Counted from the first letter of the stretch, positions 32,507 through 45,289 are shown. The stretch: 64,000 nt of DNA from Castanea sativa (GCF_040712315.1 NC_134015.1:16989614-17053613); one strand, 5' to 3'. A program made the numbers and translations. Notes: a model not told the origin generated them from the sequence alone.

Positions 32507-33695
32507 GATCACTTATAAGAAAAATTTTATTTTCCTTTTTCTAAATTCTTTAGTACATAATTCCTTTATTATATCCCTCACTTAAATTCCTTAATATAAG
32601 ATTTTTCTTTCTTTTTTTAATTATTTAGAACATAGTTCCTTTGTGAATCCTACTTAACTCAATCGGTAAGATTTCTTGTCGTTGAGTAAGAAATCTAAGA
32701 TTCAAACACCACTTATACCACAAATCGATTAGTTTCTTAGCCTAATGATAAAATACAAGCATCATGGAACGAACGCCATAAGTTAAAATTCTATCATATT
32801 TAAAAATAAAATTATAAAAGTTGTTGTGTGATTATGTATAATGATTGAATGATGAACGGAAGCATGAAAGACAGATTACGTATAAAGGTTTACTTGGTTA
32901 GCTTAACGTTCCTTTAGTACATCCCTTACTTGAATAACGTTGTTCTAGTAATGTTGTTCTAGTAATATTGTTTGTATTTTTTAAAAATACGTGTGTGTGA
33001 AAAAGTGTATAGTAATACGTATAATACCAAACTGCCCCTTAATATATTATGTTCCTAGCTCGTACTTCCTTCTTACTATTTTAAGTCACTTCTAATAAAA
33101 AATGGATAGTTGGTGGTGCAAGGATTTAAAGCATTAATATCTCGGTGGAAAACATTAGAAAATATTAGTTGCACTATGAAATTCTTAATATATTCTTTAG
33201 TACATTATTCTTTTAGTTTATCCCTCGCTTGAATTTCTTAACATGTACAATAAGTTTCTGCTTGTACTTCCTTCGTATATGTCACTTGATCATAACACTA
33301 AATAAGAATTTTTCTTTTCCTTTCTCATATTCTCTACTACTTTATAATTAATTCCTTTATTATATCCAATTACCTTTATTTTTTTTAGAATCTATTATAT
33401 CCCTTACTTGAATGCCGTGACATATCATGATTCTAGCTTGTACTTCTTTATTACTAAATGGTAGTCATTAAATTTGAACTGTCTCCTTAGATGCTTAACA
33501 GATGATACGGAAAGTCGGGATACCAACAAGATTGCGCTTGCGGAACTAAATCATAGCTATTCAAGTAAGAGCTCTCGTTCTTTTTTATTTAGTTTGTCGT
33601 TATTCTTTTTCCTGCATAGAACTTTCAAATGCAGATCGCAGCAAAATACTGTTAGAAAAATGTAACAGGATGTTCATATTGAACCTAGCAATAAG

Positions 33696-33698
<3 letters not shown>

Positions 33699-33728
<30 letters not shown>
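33699..33728. repeat. (CT)n microsatellite
   Basis: About 15 CT units. Confidence 0.9.
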
Positions 33729-33732
<4 letters not shown>

Positions 33733-33900
33733 TTAATTTATTTTATTATTCAAGTAAAAACGGTAGTGGGCCTAGCACTACTTCATGAGTCTTGTGTTCC
33801 GAACCCCACTTTAACTACCTACTAGTTTCTAATGCCTACGCACTCAATCTCATGGACCCAGTTAAGAAAAACCATTAATACGTACTCAACCCGTTCTTCT

Positions 33901-36050
33901 TCTTCTACTTCTTATTATTTTTTTTTCGATTGTTGTGAATAGAAATTTTTGAACTGTGAGTATCTCGTTAGAAATATTAAATAGAACTATCAAGACTCTT
34001 GGCGTTATTCTAGCTTCTGTAGAAATGAAAGCAAGAAAAAAAAAAAAAAAGGTAATAAAGAATATTTTGTGAAAAAATGAAATTCAAGTTGTTGGATCAA
34101 ATTGACTGTGAAGTGACTATTGGATTTTATGTATATTCAAGCAAGTTGTAATACAAATTTGATCCCACGTGAAGAATGTTGCTTAATCCCACTTTGAAAG
34201 TGGAAAAGTGTAATTATCTATTTAGTAGAGAGAGAAAATAAGCTCAGTGAAGTTGGTCAGAAATCATGGTCAACCCAAGTGTCATGTGATCATTCGGTCG
34301 ACTAAGATATTAGGTGAGTAAAGGCAAGACTCTACGGGGCTCTCTATTTAATGCTATATTTGTAAGTTTGGAGGGAGAGGAAAGTAGGAGGGAGTAGAGG
34401 GAAGGAGAGTAGATGAGAATGATTCTCCATCTTGTTTTGGATTTTTTTAAAATTAAGTAAGGGGAGGAGAATAATTAACTTTTTCATAATTTGTAATTTT
34501 GTTAATATGGTAAAGGTAAATTTAATAATTTATTTGGTCAAGCATTTCTATGCTATATTCTTCCTCCAAATCTCTTCAATTTGGGAGAATTAAAAATGAG
34601 TTATTAGAAGTAGTTAGAACCCCTCTAAATCCCTCTCCCTCCTCTCTTAAAAAACATTCAAATAAGGTAATTTAACTTACTTTTCCTCCCTCTACTTCCC
34701 ATCCATCCAAACAAGTTATAAAGTTGGTTTGACCAAGATGTCAAATGAGTGTTAGGAGAGATTATATAGAATAGCTATTTTTGCAGTTTTTAAGACCAAA
34801 AGTTGCACCATTTGATACATAAACATTTGTTAATATTGGAAAATTGTTTTCAAATTTTTTAACTGATATAACAATTTAATTTCAAGATAACTTCTAATTT
34901 TCTCTTAGAAACACTAAAACTTAATTTAGTGGGTCTTCTACAAAAAATTGCAATTTGTATAACCCAATAGACTTAGATATATCTTGAAGATAAATTTGTA
35001 GTAACTCTTTAGTAACTTGAGTGTAAGGGTATTGTGTCATATTGTAGAGGCATGCAAGGCCTCAATTAGAACTCAAGTCTCCTTGTTGAAAGCCCAAAGG
35101 TTTCATCTTCTGGTATTGATAAATACGTACTTTGGCAAAACAATATTTGGAAACAAATCCAAAAATTTTATTTGGTAATTAAAAACCTATCATATATATA
35201 TATATATATATATATATCAATTTTTTTGATAATCACCTATCATATATATCAAGTTGTCAACTTTTAAGTCACTGCTTGGAACTTTTTACTCATACTCTAG
35301 GAATATGTATGATTCTTTCAATCTCCTCAAACAAGATTAGACCATTAAATAATTTTTATTTGAATGTGTATTTTAACAAATTCTTCATTAGATTTTCTTT
35401 TATAATGTATATAGTTACAAATTTTCTAGATGACAACAAATAAAAAAACTTTCTTAATTATAAAATACTTAGATTTCAAGATTTTATATATATATATATA
35501 TATATAGAAAAAAATTAACTTTCTCGGTTTTTTTTTTAAATTTTTTTCTTAAAAAATTATATTTAGAAAAAAAAAAAGAATTTATGAATCGAATACCAAA
35601 ATAACATCCTAGATACCCAAAATTTTCATTTGTGTTAAAATAAATAGGAACAAATAATCTAATGGTAGAATTTTTAAAAACTAATCTGATAAAAGTTTTT
35701 GGTTGTTGTAACATTAACAAGAAATTACACCAATTGTGACTTGATTTCTGTATGTGTGTTCAATTTAATCAAATCTTGTACTTTGAAACTTATTCACGAA
35801 AGTATTACTACGTTTAGTTTGAATTGTTTAACTGTAAATCATAAACCTGAAAGTTGAGTTTTGCTTTTAACAAATACAAATTATTTCTCTTTAACTGAGC
35901 CCATGCTGTTCATAGCAACTCAAATACTTTTAAGTGCGTTTTAAATGTATAATTCATAAAATTTAAATTATCCAATTAATAATGAATTCGATTCAGATGG
36001 ATTGTTTGAAAGATATAAATTAATAAAATACCCCCATATGGCATAGCAAT
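33901..36050. other. Upstream of gene 2: nothing recognised
   Basis: AT-rich DNA with short AT repeats (35193-35217, 35487-35506). No ORF or TE terminus that can be supported. Confidence 0.5.
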
Positions 36051-36057
36051 TTTAGTT

Positions 36058-36064
36058 TATATAT
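36058..36064 (+). promoter_or_regulatory. Possible TATA box of gene 2
   Basis: TATATAT lies about 90 nt upstream of the ATG at 36149. A start about 30 nt downstream would exclude the ATG at 36083, which decides the preferred start codon. AT-rich context makes chance occurrence easy. Confidence 0.35.
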
Positions 36065-36148
36065 CATAGATAAGTTTGAAAAATGATTTTCCCCTCTAAT
36101 TATCTAAACTTTGAACTGCTTATACACAGAGAGATCAGTATTGACTAC

Positions 36149-36779
36149 ATGGGCAAAACTTGTTCCATGGATCCTGAAAAGGGCTTTCATGAAGTCCAGA
36201 TTGAGGACAACATAGAAGTAATACTTAGTAAGCGTAAAATAGAATTATACAATGCTGTGATTGAAGAACGTGAGGATTTCACAGTTGAGGCTGAAGTTCT
36301 TCGTGAGGTAACATCCACAAAGAACACCATTCTTCATGTTGCTGCAAAATCTGGAAAAACGAAAATCGCAAAAAAGATTATTGATTTAGATCCATCACTC
36401 TTGCACGAGCGCAACTCAAAAGGCAACACTCCACTTCATATTGCCGCAAGTTTGGGGCATAAGGACATGACAAATTTTCTGTTGTCGCAACACCAACACA
36501 CGACGGTACCGCTGTTGAAGATTACAAATGAAAGCAATGAAACGGCATTGCATGGTGCGGTACGAAATGGCCACAATACGATTGTGAAGAAGCTAATTGA
36601 AAAAGATCCAAGCATGACTTCATTACGCAACAAGGATGGAGAATCTCCTCTCTTCATAGCCGTGGATAGAGGGTTTTTTGATATTGCTGAATATATCCTA
36701 GACATTGAAGAATGCTTTGAATACAGGGGAAGTAAAGGCATGAATATCTTGCATGCTGCTGCCATTCGCCTGGATGAAA
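36149..36779 (+). CDS. Gene 2 exon 1
   Basis: Start codon plus the first ankyrin block. Donor GATGAAA|GTGAGT at 36780. Alternative in-frame ATGs are at 36083 (at or before the expected transcription start) and 36167. Confidence 0.8.
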
Positions 36780-37436
36780 GTGAGTCCCCTAATATGTTTT
36801 AATTTATCGATTTTAATTTAGTTCATACTAGTGTTTATATATTTTAGAATATTTGTTTCAATATATTCTAAAATAATTAGTATAAATAAAACAAAAACAA
36901 CAGTTAATTTTTTATCTCTAAAAAACAGTCTAAAACATATGTTTTTTTTTTTGGGGAAAGGAAAAAAAAAAAAACTCAATTTACAATTATGAAAGAAAGA
37001 GAAGCATCAGTTACTGTTGAACATTCTATTTTACTTGTGTTTGGTTAGGAAACAATAGATCTAGCTTGTTTTTTGCTAAAAGTATTATAGATATAGAACT
37101 GAAAACTAAATAACATAAGTACATGGGACTAGGAGGGTCTGTTACTAGCTTTACTTTTCCTTAAACTTCAGCAAGATCATATGAGTCTGTTACTATCTTG
37201 TACTATTCAGTTAAGATCTGCTACTCTGATCATTGATTTCCTGTAGGCAATTTGTTTAAACTTTCCACTCAAGATTTTTTAACCTGTAAAGCTGTTGTCT
37301 CATTCCTAAGAGAAGTGCATCACGATCTATATGCCATAAGAGATAGCTTTTATCAAACGAAGATCCCTAAGCACATTTTGGACAAAAGAGAAAAACTCAA
37401 TATCACAAAAATAGGTAATCCATTTCCCTTTGGGAT

Positions 37437-37477
<41 letters not shown>

Positions 37478-39778
37478 ATTTTTTCCTTGGATGAATTATA
37501 TTACTTCTCATTGTTCTGGTTATATACTTTCAAATAAAAACCCTTTTTTTTCGGGTCTATCTTTCTATTTTCTGGGATCAATTGGGAACATAATAAAAGC
37601 ATAGCCCAAATCCATTTTTTTGATTAGTAATGTATATAAACTTGTGTTCGTCATAATAAAAACACAAGCAAATTTTTGTGAATATTATCAAGTGAAATTT
37701 ACCGCAAGGACATTTTAAAGTCTTACATATATAATTATGAAAAAAATTTAATATAATAATATTTTTTTCTTTCTTTTATCTAAATAAATATATATATTTT
37801 TTCTTTTAAGAAGAATTCTAAATATGAATTTGATAATTATAGTAGTTACACATATTATCATGGTATTTGTATATGCACATAAAATTTCAACATAATATGA
37901 CTGAGGAAAAATAAAAAGAGAATTTACTAATTACGTGGTTCAACCTTGTGTCCTTGATTCACAAGACGAGAGCCCAAGCAATTATATTTTTCCACTCGCT
38001 CTCTTTATAATACATTACAATAAAACCCAAATTTATAATTGGGATTGTTCAATAAATTCAATGAAAATTTAAATTAAATTTGAATTGTATATATATTAGT
38101 TATTTCAATCCCATCATTTTCTCTAACAATTAATCACTTGATTCACTGAGTAATCACATAATTTTCTCTGGCTATCAATGTTTTAATGTGGTGTTTCAGG
38201 ATAGATTTGCCACACAAACCAACTGCCTCTGCTCGAGAGATTTTAAACAAAAAATCTTATTCAATGCACTCTCTTGAGAAGTCGAAATGTGTAATTAAAG
38301 AAAGTAAAAATAAATAAATAAAAACCTTACTCTATGTGGTCTCTTTCTCTCTCCAGATTTTATGGAAAAAGTTATAGACAAATTTCCAAAGGCAATTACG
38401 GAAGAGGATGACTTTGGCTGGACTCCTCTTCATTATGCTGCATACTTTGGCGACGAAAAACTTGTGAAACTATTTTTGGACAGAGATATTTCCCTTGCTT
38501 ACAAACAGAACAACGAAGGCATGTGTGCTCTTCACATTTCAGCCAAGAAAGGACATGTTGACGTAATGGGAATGTTCATTGAAAGATGTCCATATACTAG
38601 TCAATTGTTCGACAATAGCCATAGGACAGCTCTTCATCTTGCAGCGGAAAGTGGAAATACAAAAGCCCTTAAAATTTTTTTCCAAAATAGGAAATTCGCT
38701 TTTCGTGATCTCATGAATGAGCAAGATGATGAAGGAAACACCCCTTTTCATATCGCTGCTGCAAATGGGAATTATGCACTATTAATGAGTCTGGCAGATG
38801 TTAGAAGAATGGGGGGTGCTGTGAACAAAAAAGGGGAGAGTATTCTCGACATTATTAAAGCAGATAATCAACTGATGGATGATGAAAGGGTAAGCATTCA
38901 AATTTTGAAGTAGCATAGATTTATAATAATCTGTCGTTGCAAAATTATAAAACTATACTTAAAGCAAATACAAAGAAAATGTCATGCCTCTGGATTTTTT
39001 TTGTATAGATTAATATGGTAATGATTGGTGAAATATAAAGTAAAATATTCAAAATAAGAATCATGCATGTACTCAAATGGTAAAATTACAATTTTAGGCA
39101 TTAGGAGTGACATTTCTCTCTAAACACTTGCAGAAGATAATCGTGTCAAATTTGAAGAGACACAACGTTCTATCGAGTTTGGATACAATGGTTGGCAGAC
39201 AGACTACAAAAGTGAAGAGTTCTAAGGCAGAAGGAACTGATGCAGCCAATTCTTCAGGGGAAAATGGTAAGAAAGACAAAGAAGACGATAATAAGAAAGC
39301 CAAAGAAGATAAAAAAAATGATATCAAGGATTTGGCCAACTTCAATCTAGTGGTCGCCACAATCATTGCAACTGTAACTTTCGCAGCAGCCTTTCAAGTT
39401 CCTGGTGGAACTGGTGGTGACGGCTTGGCAACTTTAAAGGAAAAAAGCAGTTTTGTGAAATTTCTGATATATGACTCGTTGGCATTTGGGTTTTCAGCTG
39501 TCTCAATTTTTGCTAACTTTGCGTATCCGTTTTTAGCAAAAGCTACTCGTATCACATACCCAATAATGTTCTCCTTGGTATTAACTGAATTCTCCCTTAT
39601 CTGTTTGGTCCTTGCCTTTATAGAAGGCACAAGATCAGTCTTGACTGAAAATTCATGGCTTCCTGAGGTCGTGTATGCCTCTCTTTTTCCCATTTCGTAT
39701 TTCTTAGTGAGACCAATTATCGTTAGGAAAACTTTCCTGTTCTCAGATAAATCCCGTCAACTGCCGTGGTACCTATGA
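36149..39778 (+). CDS. Ankyrin-repeat/PGG membrane protein (ACD6-like), gene 2, complete
   Basis: Four exons: 36149-36779, 37247-37414, 38357-38889, 39134-39778. All junctions are GT-AG, phases 1, 1, 0, giving 658 aa with no internal stop. Ankyrin repeats: NTILHVAAKSGK, GNTPLHIAASLGH, ETALHGAVRNGH, ESPLFIAVDRGF, GMNILHAAAIR in exon 1; GWTPLHYAAYFGD, GMCALHISAKKGH, RTALHLAAESGN, GNTPFHIAAANGN in exon 3. Exon 4 has a lysine/aspartate-rich linker and a PGG domain (TVTFAAAFQVPGG near residue 535) with four hydrophobic spans. Known relatives (ACD6, ITN1) are membrane proteins in defence or stress signalling; the exact job here is not deducible. The ORF opens at 36083, but a TATA-like TATATAT at 36058 argues for the ATG at 36149 (MGKTCSMDPEKG) or 36167. 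It is the only undamaged member in the window. Confidence 0.9.
37247..37414 (+). CDS. Gene 2 exon 2 (inter-ankyrin spacer)
   Basis: Acceptor TTTCCTGTAG at 37246 and donor AATAG|GTAATC at 37415. 168 nt, 56 codons. It encodes a charged, probably helical segment (VVSFLREVHHDLYAIRDSFY) unlike the hydrophobic exon 2 of gene 1. Confidence 0.8.
37439..37474. repeat. (CT)n microsatellite in intron 2 of gene 2
   Basis: About 18 CT units starting 24 nt after the donor site. Confidence 0.95.
38357..38889 (+). CDS. Gene 2 exon 3 (second ankyrin block)
   Basis: Acceptor CTCTCTCCAG at 38356 and donor GAAAGG|GTAAGC at 38890. The 177 complete codons end phase 0, opening with DFMEKVIDKFPKAI, the counterpart of DFLHKMLDKFPTAI in gene 1. 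Confidence 0.85.
39134..39778 (+). CDS. Gene 2 exon 4 (linker and PGG domain)
   Basis: Acceptor CACTTGCAG at 39133, stop TGA at 39776-39778. The highly charged linker (KKDKEDDNKKAKEDKKND) is followed by the PGG motif and four membrane spans. A poly-A signal candidate follows about 300 nt downstream. Confidence 0.85.
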   Translation, partial: KIIVSNLKRHNVLSSLDTMVGRQTTKVKSSKAEGTDAANSSGENGKKDKEDDNKKAKEDKKNDIKDLANFNLVVATIIATVTFAAAFQVPGGTGGDGLATLKEKSSFVKFLIYDSLAFGFSAVSIFANFAYPFLAKATRITYPIMFSLVLTEFSLICLVLAFIEGTRSVLTENSWLPEVVYASLFPISYFLVRPIIVRKTFLFSDKSRQLPWYL

Positions 39779-40079
39779 GTTTCAGTTCAGTCTTAGCTCA
39801 ACATTCCAACATTGATCCCCCACTAGCTCTCCAGGAGGTAGTAAGTAATCACATGTCATCAATTTCATCCTCAGTTCTAAGGGTTCGTAGTCGTAGCACC
39901 TTAATTTTCCCTTATCTTCATTTCTGCAACCTATGTGGTATTTTTACGGAACTACAGAGTCCTCTGGCAGTTTGTTTAATAATTTATGTATAAATTGCTT
40001 GTATCTGGGTTGAAACATGAAAGTACAATGCAATTTGGTCTATCGGCCTTTACAGATTGTCTGCCTCTTTGTACTTAAT

Positions 40080-40085
40080 AATAAA
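40080..40085 (+). terminator. Possible polyadenylation signal of gene 2
   Basis: AATAAA about 300 nt after the stop codon, a plausible plant 3' UTR length. Such hexamers are common in AT-rich DNA. Confidence 0.3.
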
Positions 40086-41547
40086 GAACAGTTTGGAATC
40101 TATGTAATAGTTGTTTCTTGGTTTGTAATGTTCTTTACACAATTGTGGTAGATTGTGATATGAAAGGAATGAATTGCGTTTGTGTTTTAAGACTCGTCCG
40201 GCATTGAAAGAAGACAGCTTTTGTTGGATAACTAATATAAATTTTGTCACAAGCACCGAACTTTTTACCCAAAATTTCGAGTGAAAAATTAGATAAAATT
40301 TCCAATGCCAAATACTTCTGCATAACTTCACAAAAGATACACCATTTTTACACCGTTAGCATTAGCATTAGCATTGCTTTTCTTGAGTTTAAATGTGTAT
40401 GTTTTTTTACATTAAGGCTACACAATCAATATTTACTCTCCCTGCCCTCTCTCTCTAGTCTCTACCTCATAAAACCATCAATGGAAAACAGAACATTCAA
40501 AACCCAATTGCATAGACCCAACCAGGTCCTTCCTGAATCAAGACATGGCCCCCATTCCAATGATCCCACCCAGTGATTCCAATCTCACAAGGCACAACCA
40601 CTTTTTCCTAATGTTAGCCAATAATTCTAAGGCCCATGCCTCAATATGGGCCCAAATTGGGGTTGAGAGTATCCAGTCGAGGACGAGTGAATGAAATGGA
40701 ACTTCTTAGTGGTGGAGGGTATCCAGTTGAGTGTTAAGTGAAAGTCAATTGATGAGGAATGGCAATAAAGTGAGGAATTGACTTATTCAAGGAGTTACCC
40801 TCCAGAATTAGAATTAAGTTAAATTGAATTGCTTTAGTTGGAAATACATACTGTAGATGGCAGTCCCGTTAAGTAAGTGATCAAATATTAGTCATGTAAT
40901 TTTTCTCTCTCTCTTTGTTCTTAAACATCCAGATGAAGGATTCACAATTTATCCATGCTTTTCAATATGTTACTTTTTCTTTTTTTTTACTTTCTTTATT
41001 TTATTTTATTTTAATTATTATCGTATTCTACCATTTGGCCCACTGATAAGTCAGCCTTTTCATTTCAAGGAAAAACTAAGTTAGAACAAGTGATTAGAAA
41101 GCCACGCTTTTCATTAGGTCACTGTGTGTTTGTAAGATCTTTGTATGTAATATTGTATATTTTAATCTTATAAAGTAGAAGACTCCACTTCATTATAACA
41201 CATCAAAAAATTATTTTATCTATTTCAATATAATATTTAACAATATACTCCACGTCACATTTTTAACTTTTCATGCTCTACCCTCCTACTTGTACTAGAG
41301 TCCTATGAGTTGAAATGCAATCATATTGTGTGATAATTAAAAAAAGAAGAAGAAGAAGTAGTTATTCATTTACCATTACACATAATTTAATATACAATAG
41401 GCATACCTATTGTTTTTATCCCTTTACATGAAATTTGGTTTTCATCCTTAAACTATAAAAATTATTTTCTCTTCCTATAAAAAATATTACACTTAATGTC
41501 ATTTTTTCCATTCTCATTAACTTTCTCCCATAATATTACCTGTTCCT

Positions 41548-41551
<4 letters not shown>

Positions 41552-41621
<70 letters not shown>
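41552..41621. repeat. (AT)n microsatellite
   Basis: About 35 TA units. Confidence 0.95.
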
Positions 41622-41628
<7 letters not shown>

Positions 41629-42399
41629 CCTAAGCATTTCCATAGACACATAAGATAGAAAATTAAGGGCAGTTGTTACCAAAAAATATATATAATAATG
41701 GGAGTGAACAAAATGGCTTAAAGTAAACATTTTTAATAATTTAGTGATTAAAAAAAATCTTTTGATAATTTAGGGAGATGAAAACAAAACTTCATGTAAG
41801 TACGAAAATTGATATTTTTTGCTTACATAATAGTATTATACTTTCATCTTATCTTATTCGATACAGATATAATGTTTGATGATTAACCAATCACTTTAAA
41901 ATTAAAATATCAACATTTTGGTCCAACATTTGATTTGATTAGACAATCAGATCTTCAACTTAAAGTTTGTTAAACCTCTTTCAAATTTATTCAAACCTCA
42001 AATTTCAAAAGAAAATTTCCAAGTTTTGCCTAATTTGTTCTATTCTCACCGATTAGAGGCATCTGACCATGATAACATGATTGGTCCATTTGGATTTGGT
42101 TGCCTTTTGGCTCAAATTAGGTCCTACTCAACATTTAATCGAAGGAAATTATTATTATTATTATTTTTGGGGGGAAGGAAGAACAAAATGTTGTTGTGAT
42201 AGAAAATAGAACTTACGCAATGCATTTACTGACTTAAGCATTAGACAGTTCATTGGCAAGTAACATTCCTTTGATGCAGATTCTTTCTTTTCTCAAGTAG
42301 TTATGGATTGAGGTACGTTTCTTTGTCAAGTTATGTTAATTGAATTTTCCAAAAGCCCAGTACTTGACCTACAACCTAGCTATTTTTTAAGGCAGATAT

Positions 42400-45270
42400 C
42401 TGAGTTGCGCCAAATTGGTTGGATTGGCCCAGTTTAGTGACTAGTCTTATGGCCCCTAACCTTGATATCTTCAACGTAAAAAAGTTTGGAGACTTGACAA
42501 ACACTTCAAGAGTCAAAAGAAGAACAACAATAGTCCCCACGTAAGTTACTTCAATAGATCACTAAAGAATTTTTCTTTCCTTTTTGAAATTCTTTTTGTA
42601 CATAGTTCCTTTAGTAAATCCCTTACTTGAATTCACTAATATAATATATTCGCAGATCGTACTTCTTTTCATTTCCTTCTTTATATTATTAGGACATAAT
42701 TACTTTAGTATATTCTTTACTTGAATTTCTTAATATAATATGTTCTTGCTTGTACTTTGTACTAATAAGAATTTTTCTAAAAATTTTTATATTCTTTAGT
42801 ACATAATTCATTTATTATTTCCCTGGTTTAAATTTTTTAATATAATATATGTTTCTAGATTTTACTTCTTTATTACTATATTGTTGTTTGAATGTTGATT
42901 TTATTTAACTCAACTAATAAAGTTTATTATTGTTGAATAAAAGATTTGATGTTTGAACTTTGAATCTTGTCTATCTCAAAATCTAATTAATGTCTTAATT
43001 TAATGATATGGAGCAATCATTATTGAACAAATGTCATAAGTTGAAATTCTACCGTATTTATATAATTTTTAAAAAAGTTGTTTAAAAGGTTTTTTTTAGA
43101 AAATTCACAGAGCAAGCTTGCGGAACTAAATAATATATATTCAAGCAAGAGCTCTCGTTTTTTTTTTTTTTTTTGGCATATAACTTTTAAACGGAGATCA
43201 ACCACAAAATTATTTTGTTAGACAAATGTAACAGGATGTTCACAGTGGGTCTTGCAATACTTTTTTATGGTGAAAAACGGAAGTGGGCCTAGCAAATACT
43301 TCAATCTTCAGGACTCATTTCTTGCGAACCCCATCAATTGGTTGCCCACTTTAATTGCCTACTTTTTTTTTTTTAATTGCCTGCTAGTTTGTATTTTTGT
43401 AATGCCTGCATACTCAGGGACACATTTAACAATATATATTATGTACTCAACCATTTGAAATTGTTCGTGACCCTTTGGGTCTGATGCGGGATTGCGGAAG
43501 CGTCTGATGTGGGATTGTAGATGCGTTAAAAAATAGAGCATGTTTATTTTTAGAAAACAAAAAATAAAACACGTTTGCTTCTTAAAATAATCTCGAATCT
43601 ACAAGAATAAAGGGTTCTCAAATCCACTAGAGAAACAATAGATAAAAATCTAAATTTTTATTAATATCAATAATACTGAAAAAAAAAAAAAAAGTTTACA
43701 GACTTGGAGACCTATTTAAAGACTCCATAAAACTTGATAGATAAGAAAATATATTCTAAAATAAGTCCTAATTAATAACCATAGTAGGGATCAAATTTGA
43801 CCTAAAAAGGATTAAAAACACTTAATAACAAGGAAATAAATCACCTAAACCTAAAATAATGTTTTTTGACATAAAGATACCAAAATTAAATAATAGATTT
43901 TGTCCTACATCAAGGTCGGACCAAATCGGTTGGGTTGGTTAGGGTTGAAGGATTGGTGACTAGTCCTAAGGCCCTTAACCTTGATGTGCTTAACAAAAAT
44001 AAGTTTGAAGCCTGCTAAACACTTTAAAAGTCTGAAGAACAAGAAGAAGAATTTTTTTTTTTCCTTTCTCATAAGAGAAGAATGGTTTATTTCCTTTCTT
44101 AAGTACAAAAGAAATTTTCTTTTCCTTTTTAAAATTATTTTAGTTCATGGCACCTTTATTGAATCTGATCCCTTACTGTTCTTTTCTTTTTCAAAATCCT
44201 TACTACATAGTTCCCTTTATTATATCCTTTATTCCCTTACTTTTTTTTTTTTGGAAGATTATTCCCTTGCTTGTATTTGAGTTCATAGTTTTGTCAATAT
44301 ATCCTTTACTTGTATTCTTTAATATAATATATGCTCAAAGCTCATACATTCTTCATTTATTTTTACTATTTTAAGTTAATTCAATAGAACGCTAATAAAA
44401 CGTTTTCTTTTAATCTTTTATATTCTTTGCTACATAATTCCGCCAAGAGCTTTGTACTTTGTAGCTCAATTAAGCGATGAACACATCCTGATATTTATAA
44501 TGAATACATCTCAGGTTTATATCTTCCTCTCCCATTATAACTATGAAATTATATATATAAATTAAAATAATTCTTTTATGAGTTGTTCTACGTATACAAC
44601 ATTTTTTTACAACAGTTGAGTTGACATGTTTTTAATAGTTTGGGTAAAATACAATTTTGCATCTTAAACTTTACTAAAAGTTTGTTTTTCATCCCTAAAA
44701 GTTTGGTCCCTAAACTTGATATTAGTTTATTATCTACCACTAATAATTTGACATCTTGCGGTTGTGAAATATTTTCAATATATATACACATAAATTTCCA
44801 ATATATATCACTTGAATGTTTTCTAGCTTATACTTCAAGATATTTTTGTCTATAAATTTAAATAGTTTTCTTAGGTTGCGTTTGGAAACTAAATTTGAAT
44901 TTAAATTTGAACTTATAATCAATAGATTTGAAATGTCTTGATTTCAAATTCAAGAATTTTAAACTTCTTGGTGGTCTAAATGATTGGTCTTTAAAAATTA
45001 TCGATTTTTTTTTAAAATTTTAATAACTCAAATCCAAATTTATGTATCTAAAGCATACTATTCATAGGAACCACTACAGAATTTACGGATGATACCAAAA
45101 GTAGAGATACCAACAAGGGCAAGCTTGCGGAACTAAATAAAATCTATTCAAGTGACAGGATGTTCATAATGGGCAATTATTTTTTTTATGCATAGAACTT
45201 GAAATGGAGATAATCAAATCAACCACAAAATACTGTTAAAAAAATGTAACATAATGTTCACAGTGGCCCT
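42400..45270 (+). repeat. Two further decayed ankyrin-gene 5' flank copies
   Basis: 42400-43470 and 43915-45270 both start with GGTTGG-type text followed by GACTAGTC, GGCCC, TAACCTTGAT. They then carry TTACTTGAATTC, AAGCTTGCGGAACTAAAT, ATTCAAG and GTAACAGGATGTTCACAGTGGG or variants. They are separated by a small solo LTR. No ankyrin exon follows. Confidence 0.6.
43482..43912. mobile_element. Short solo LTR (431 bp), near-TSD GGGTC/AGGTC
   Basis: Begins TGATGCGGGATTG and ends TCCTACATCA, giving inverted ends TGATG...CATCA, flanked by GGGTC (43477-43481) and AGGTC (43913-43917). Short enough to be from a TRIM/SMART-like or small copia element. Orientation unknown. Confidence 0.6.
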
Positions 45271-45289
45271 TGCATCATCATCATCATTA

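Larger units (their letters stand above)
28743..33900 (+). repeat. Array of decayed ankyrin-gene 5' flank copies
   Basis: Three or four diverged copies of the 5.4-6.0 kb flank: 28790-29125 plus 30909-31030 (split by an inserted element), 31120-31790, and 33050-33850. Diagnostic phrases are GTAACAAGATGTTCATAGAGGGCCTAGC, the CAAGCTTCTGTTACTAAATC variants and TTCAAGTAAGAGCTCTCG. Between them 31800-33450 repeats a unit of about 230 nt (CCTTTATTATATTCC, TTACTTGAATTCC, AATATAAGA) several times. No ankyrin exon follows any copy. Confidence 0.65.
39779..42400. other. 3' flank of gene 2: no gene recognised
   Basis: Contains the putative 3' UTR, a short block at about 41100-41290 resembling the MITE-like text at 11240-11350 (TTATCTATTT.AATA), and an (AT)n tract at 41552-41621. 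No other structure seen. Confidence 0.5.

Noticed and set aside
36083..36148. Upstream ATG for gene 2
   Set aside because: Only about 20 nt after the TATA-like box, so it would be at or before the transcription start. The residues MIFPSNYLNF are not matched in gene 1.
39094..39693. Minus-strand ORFs opposite gene 2 exon 4
   Set aside because: Shadows of the well-supported + strand PGG exon; likewise 36436-36765, 38539-38751, 25492-25913, 6255-6481 and 55716-55942.
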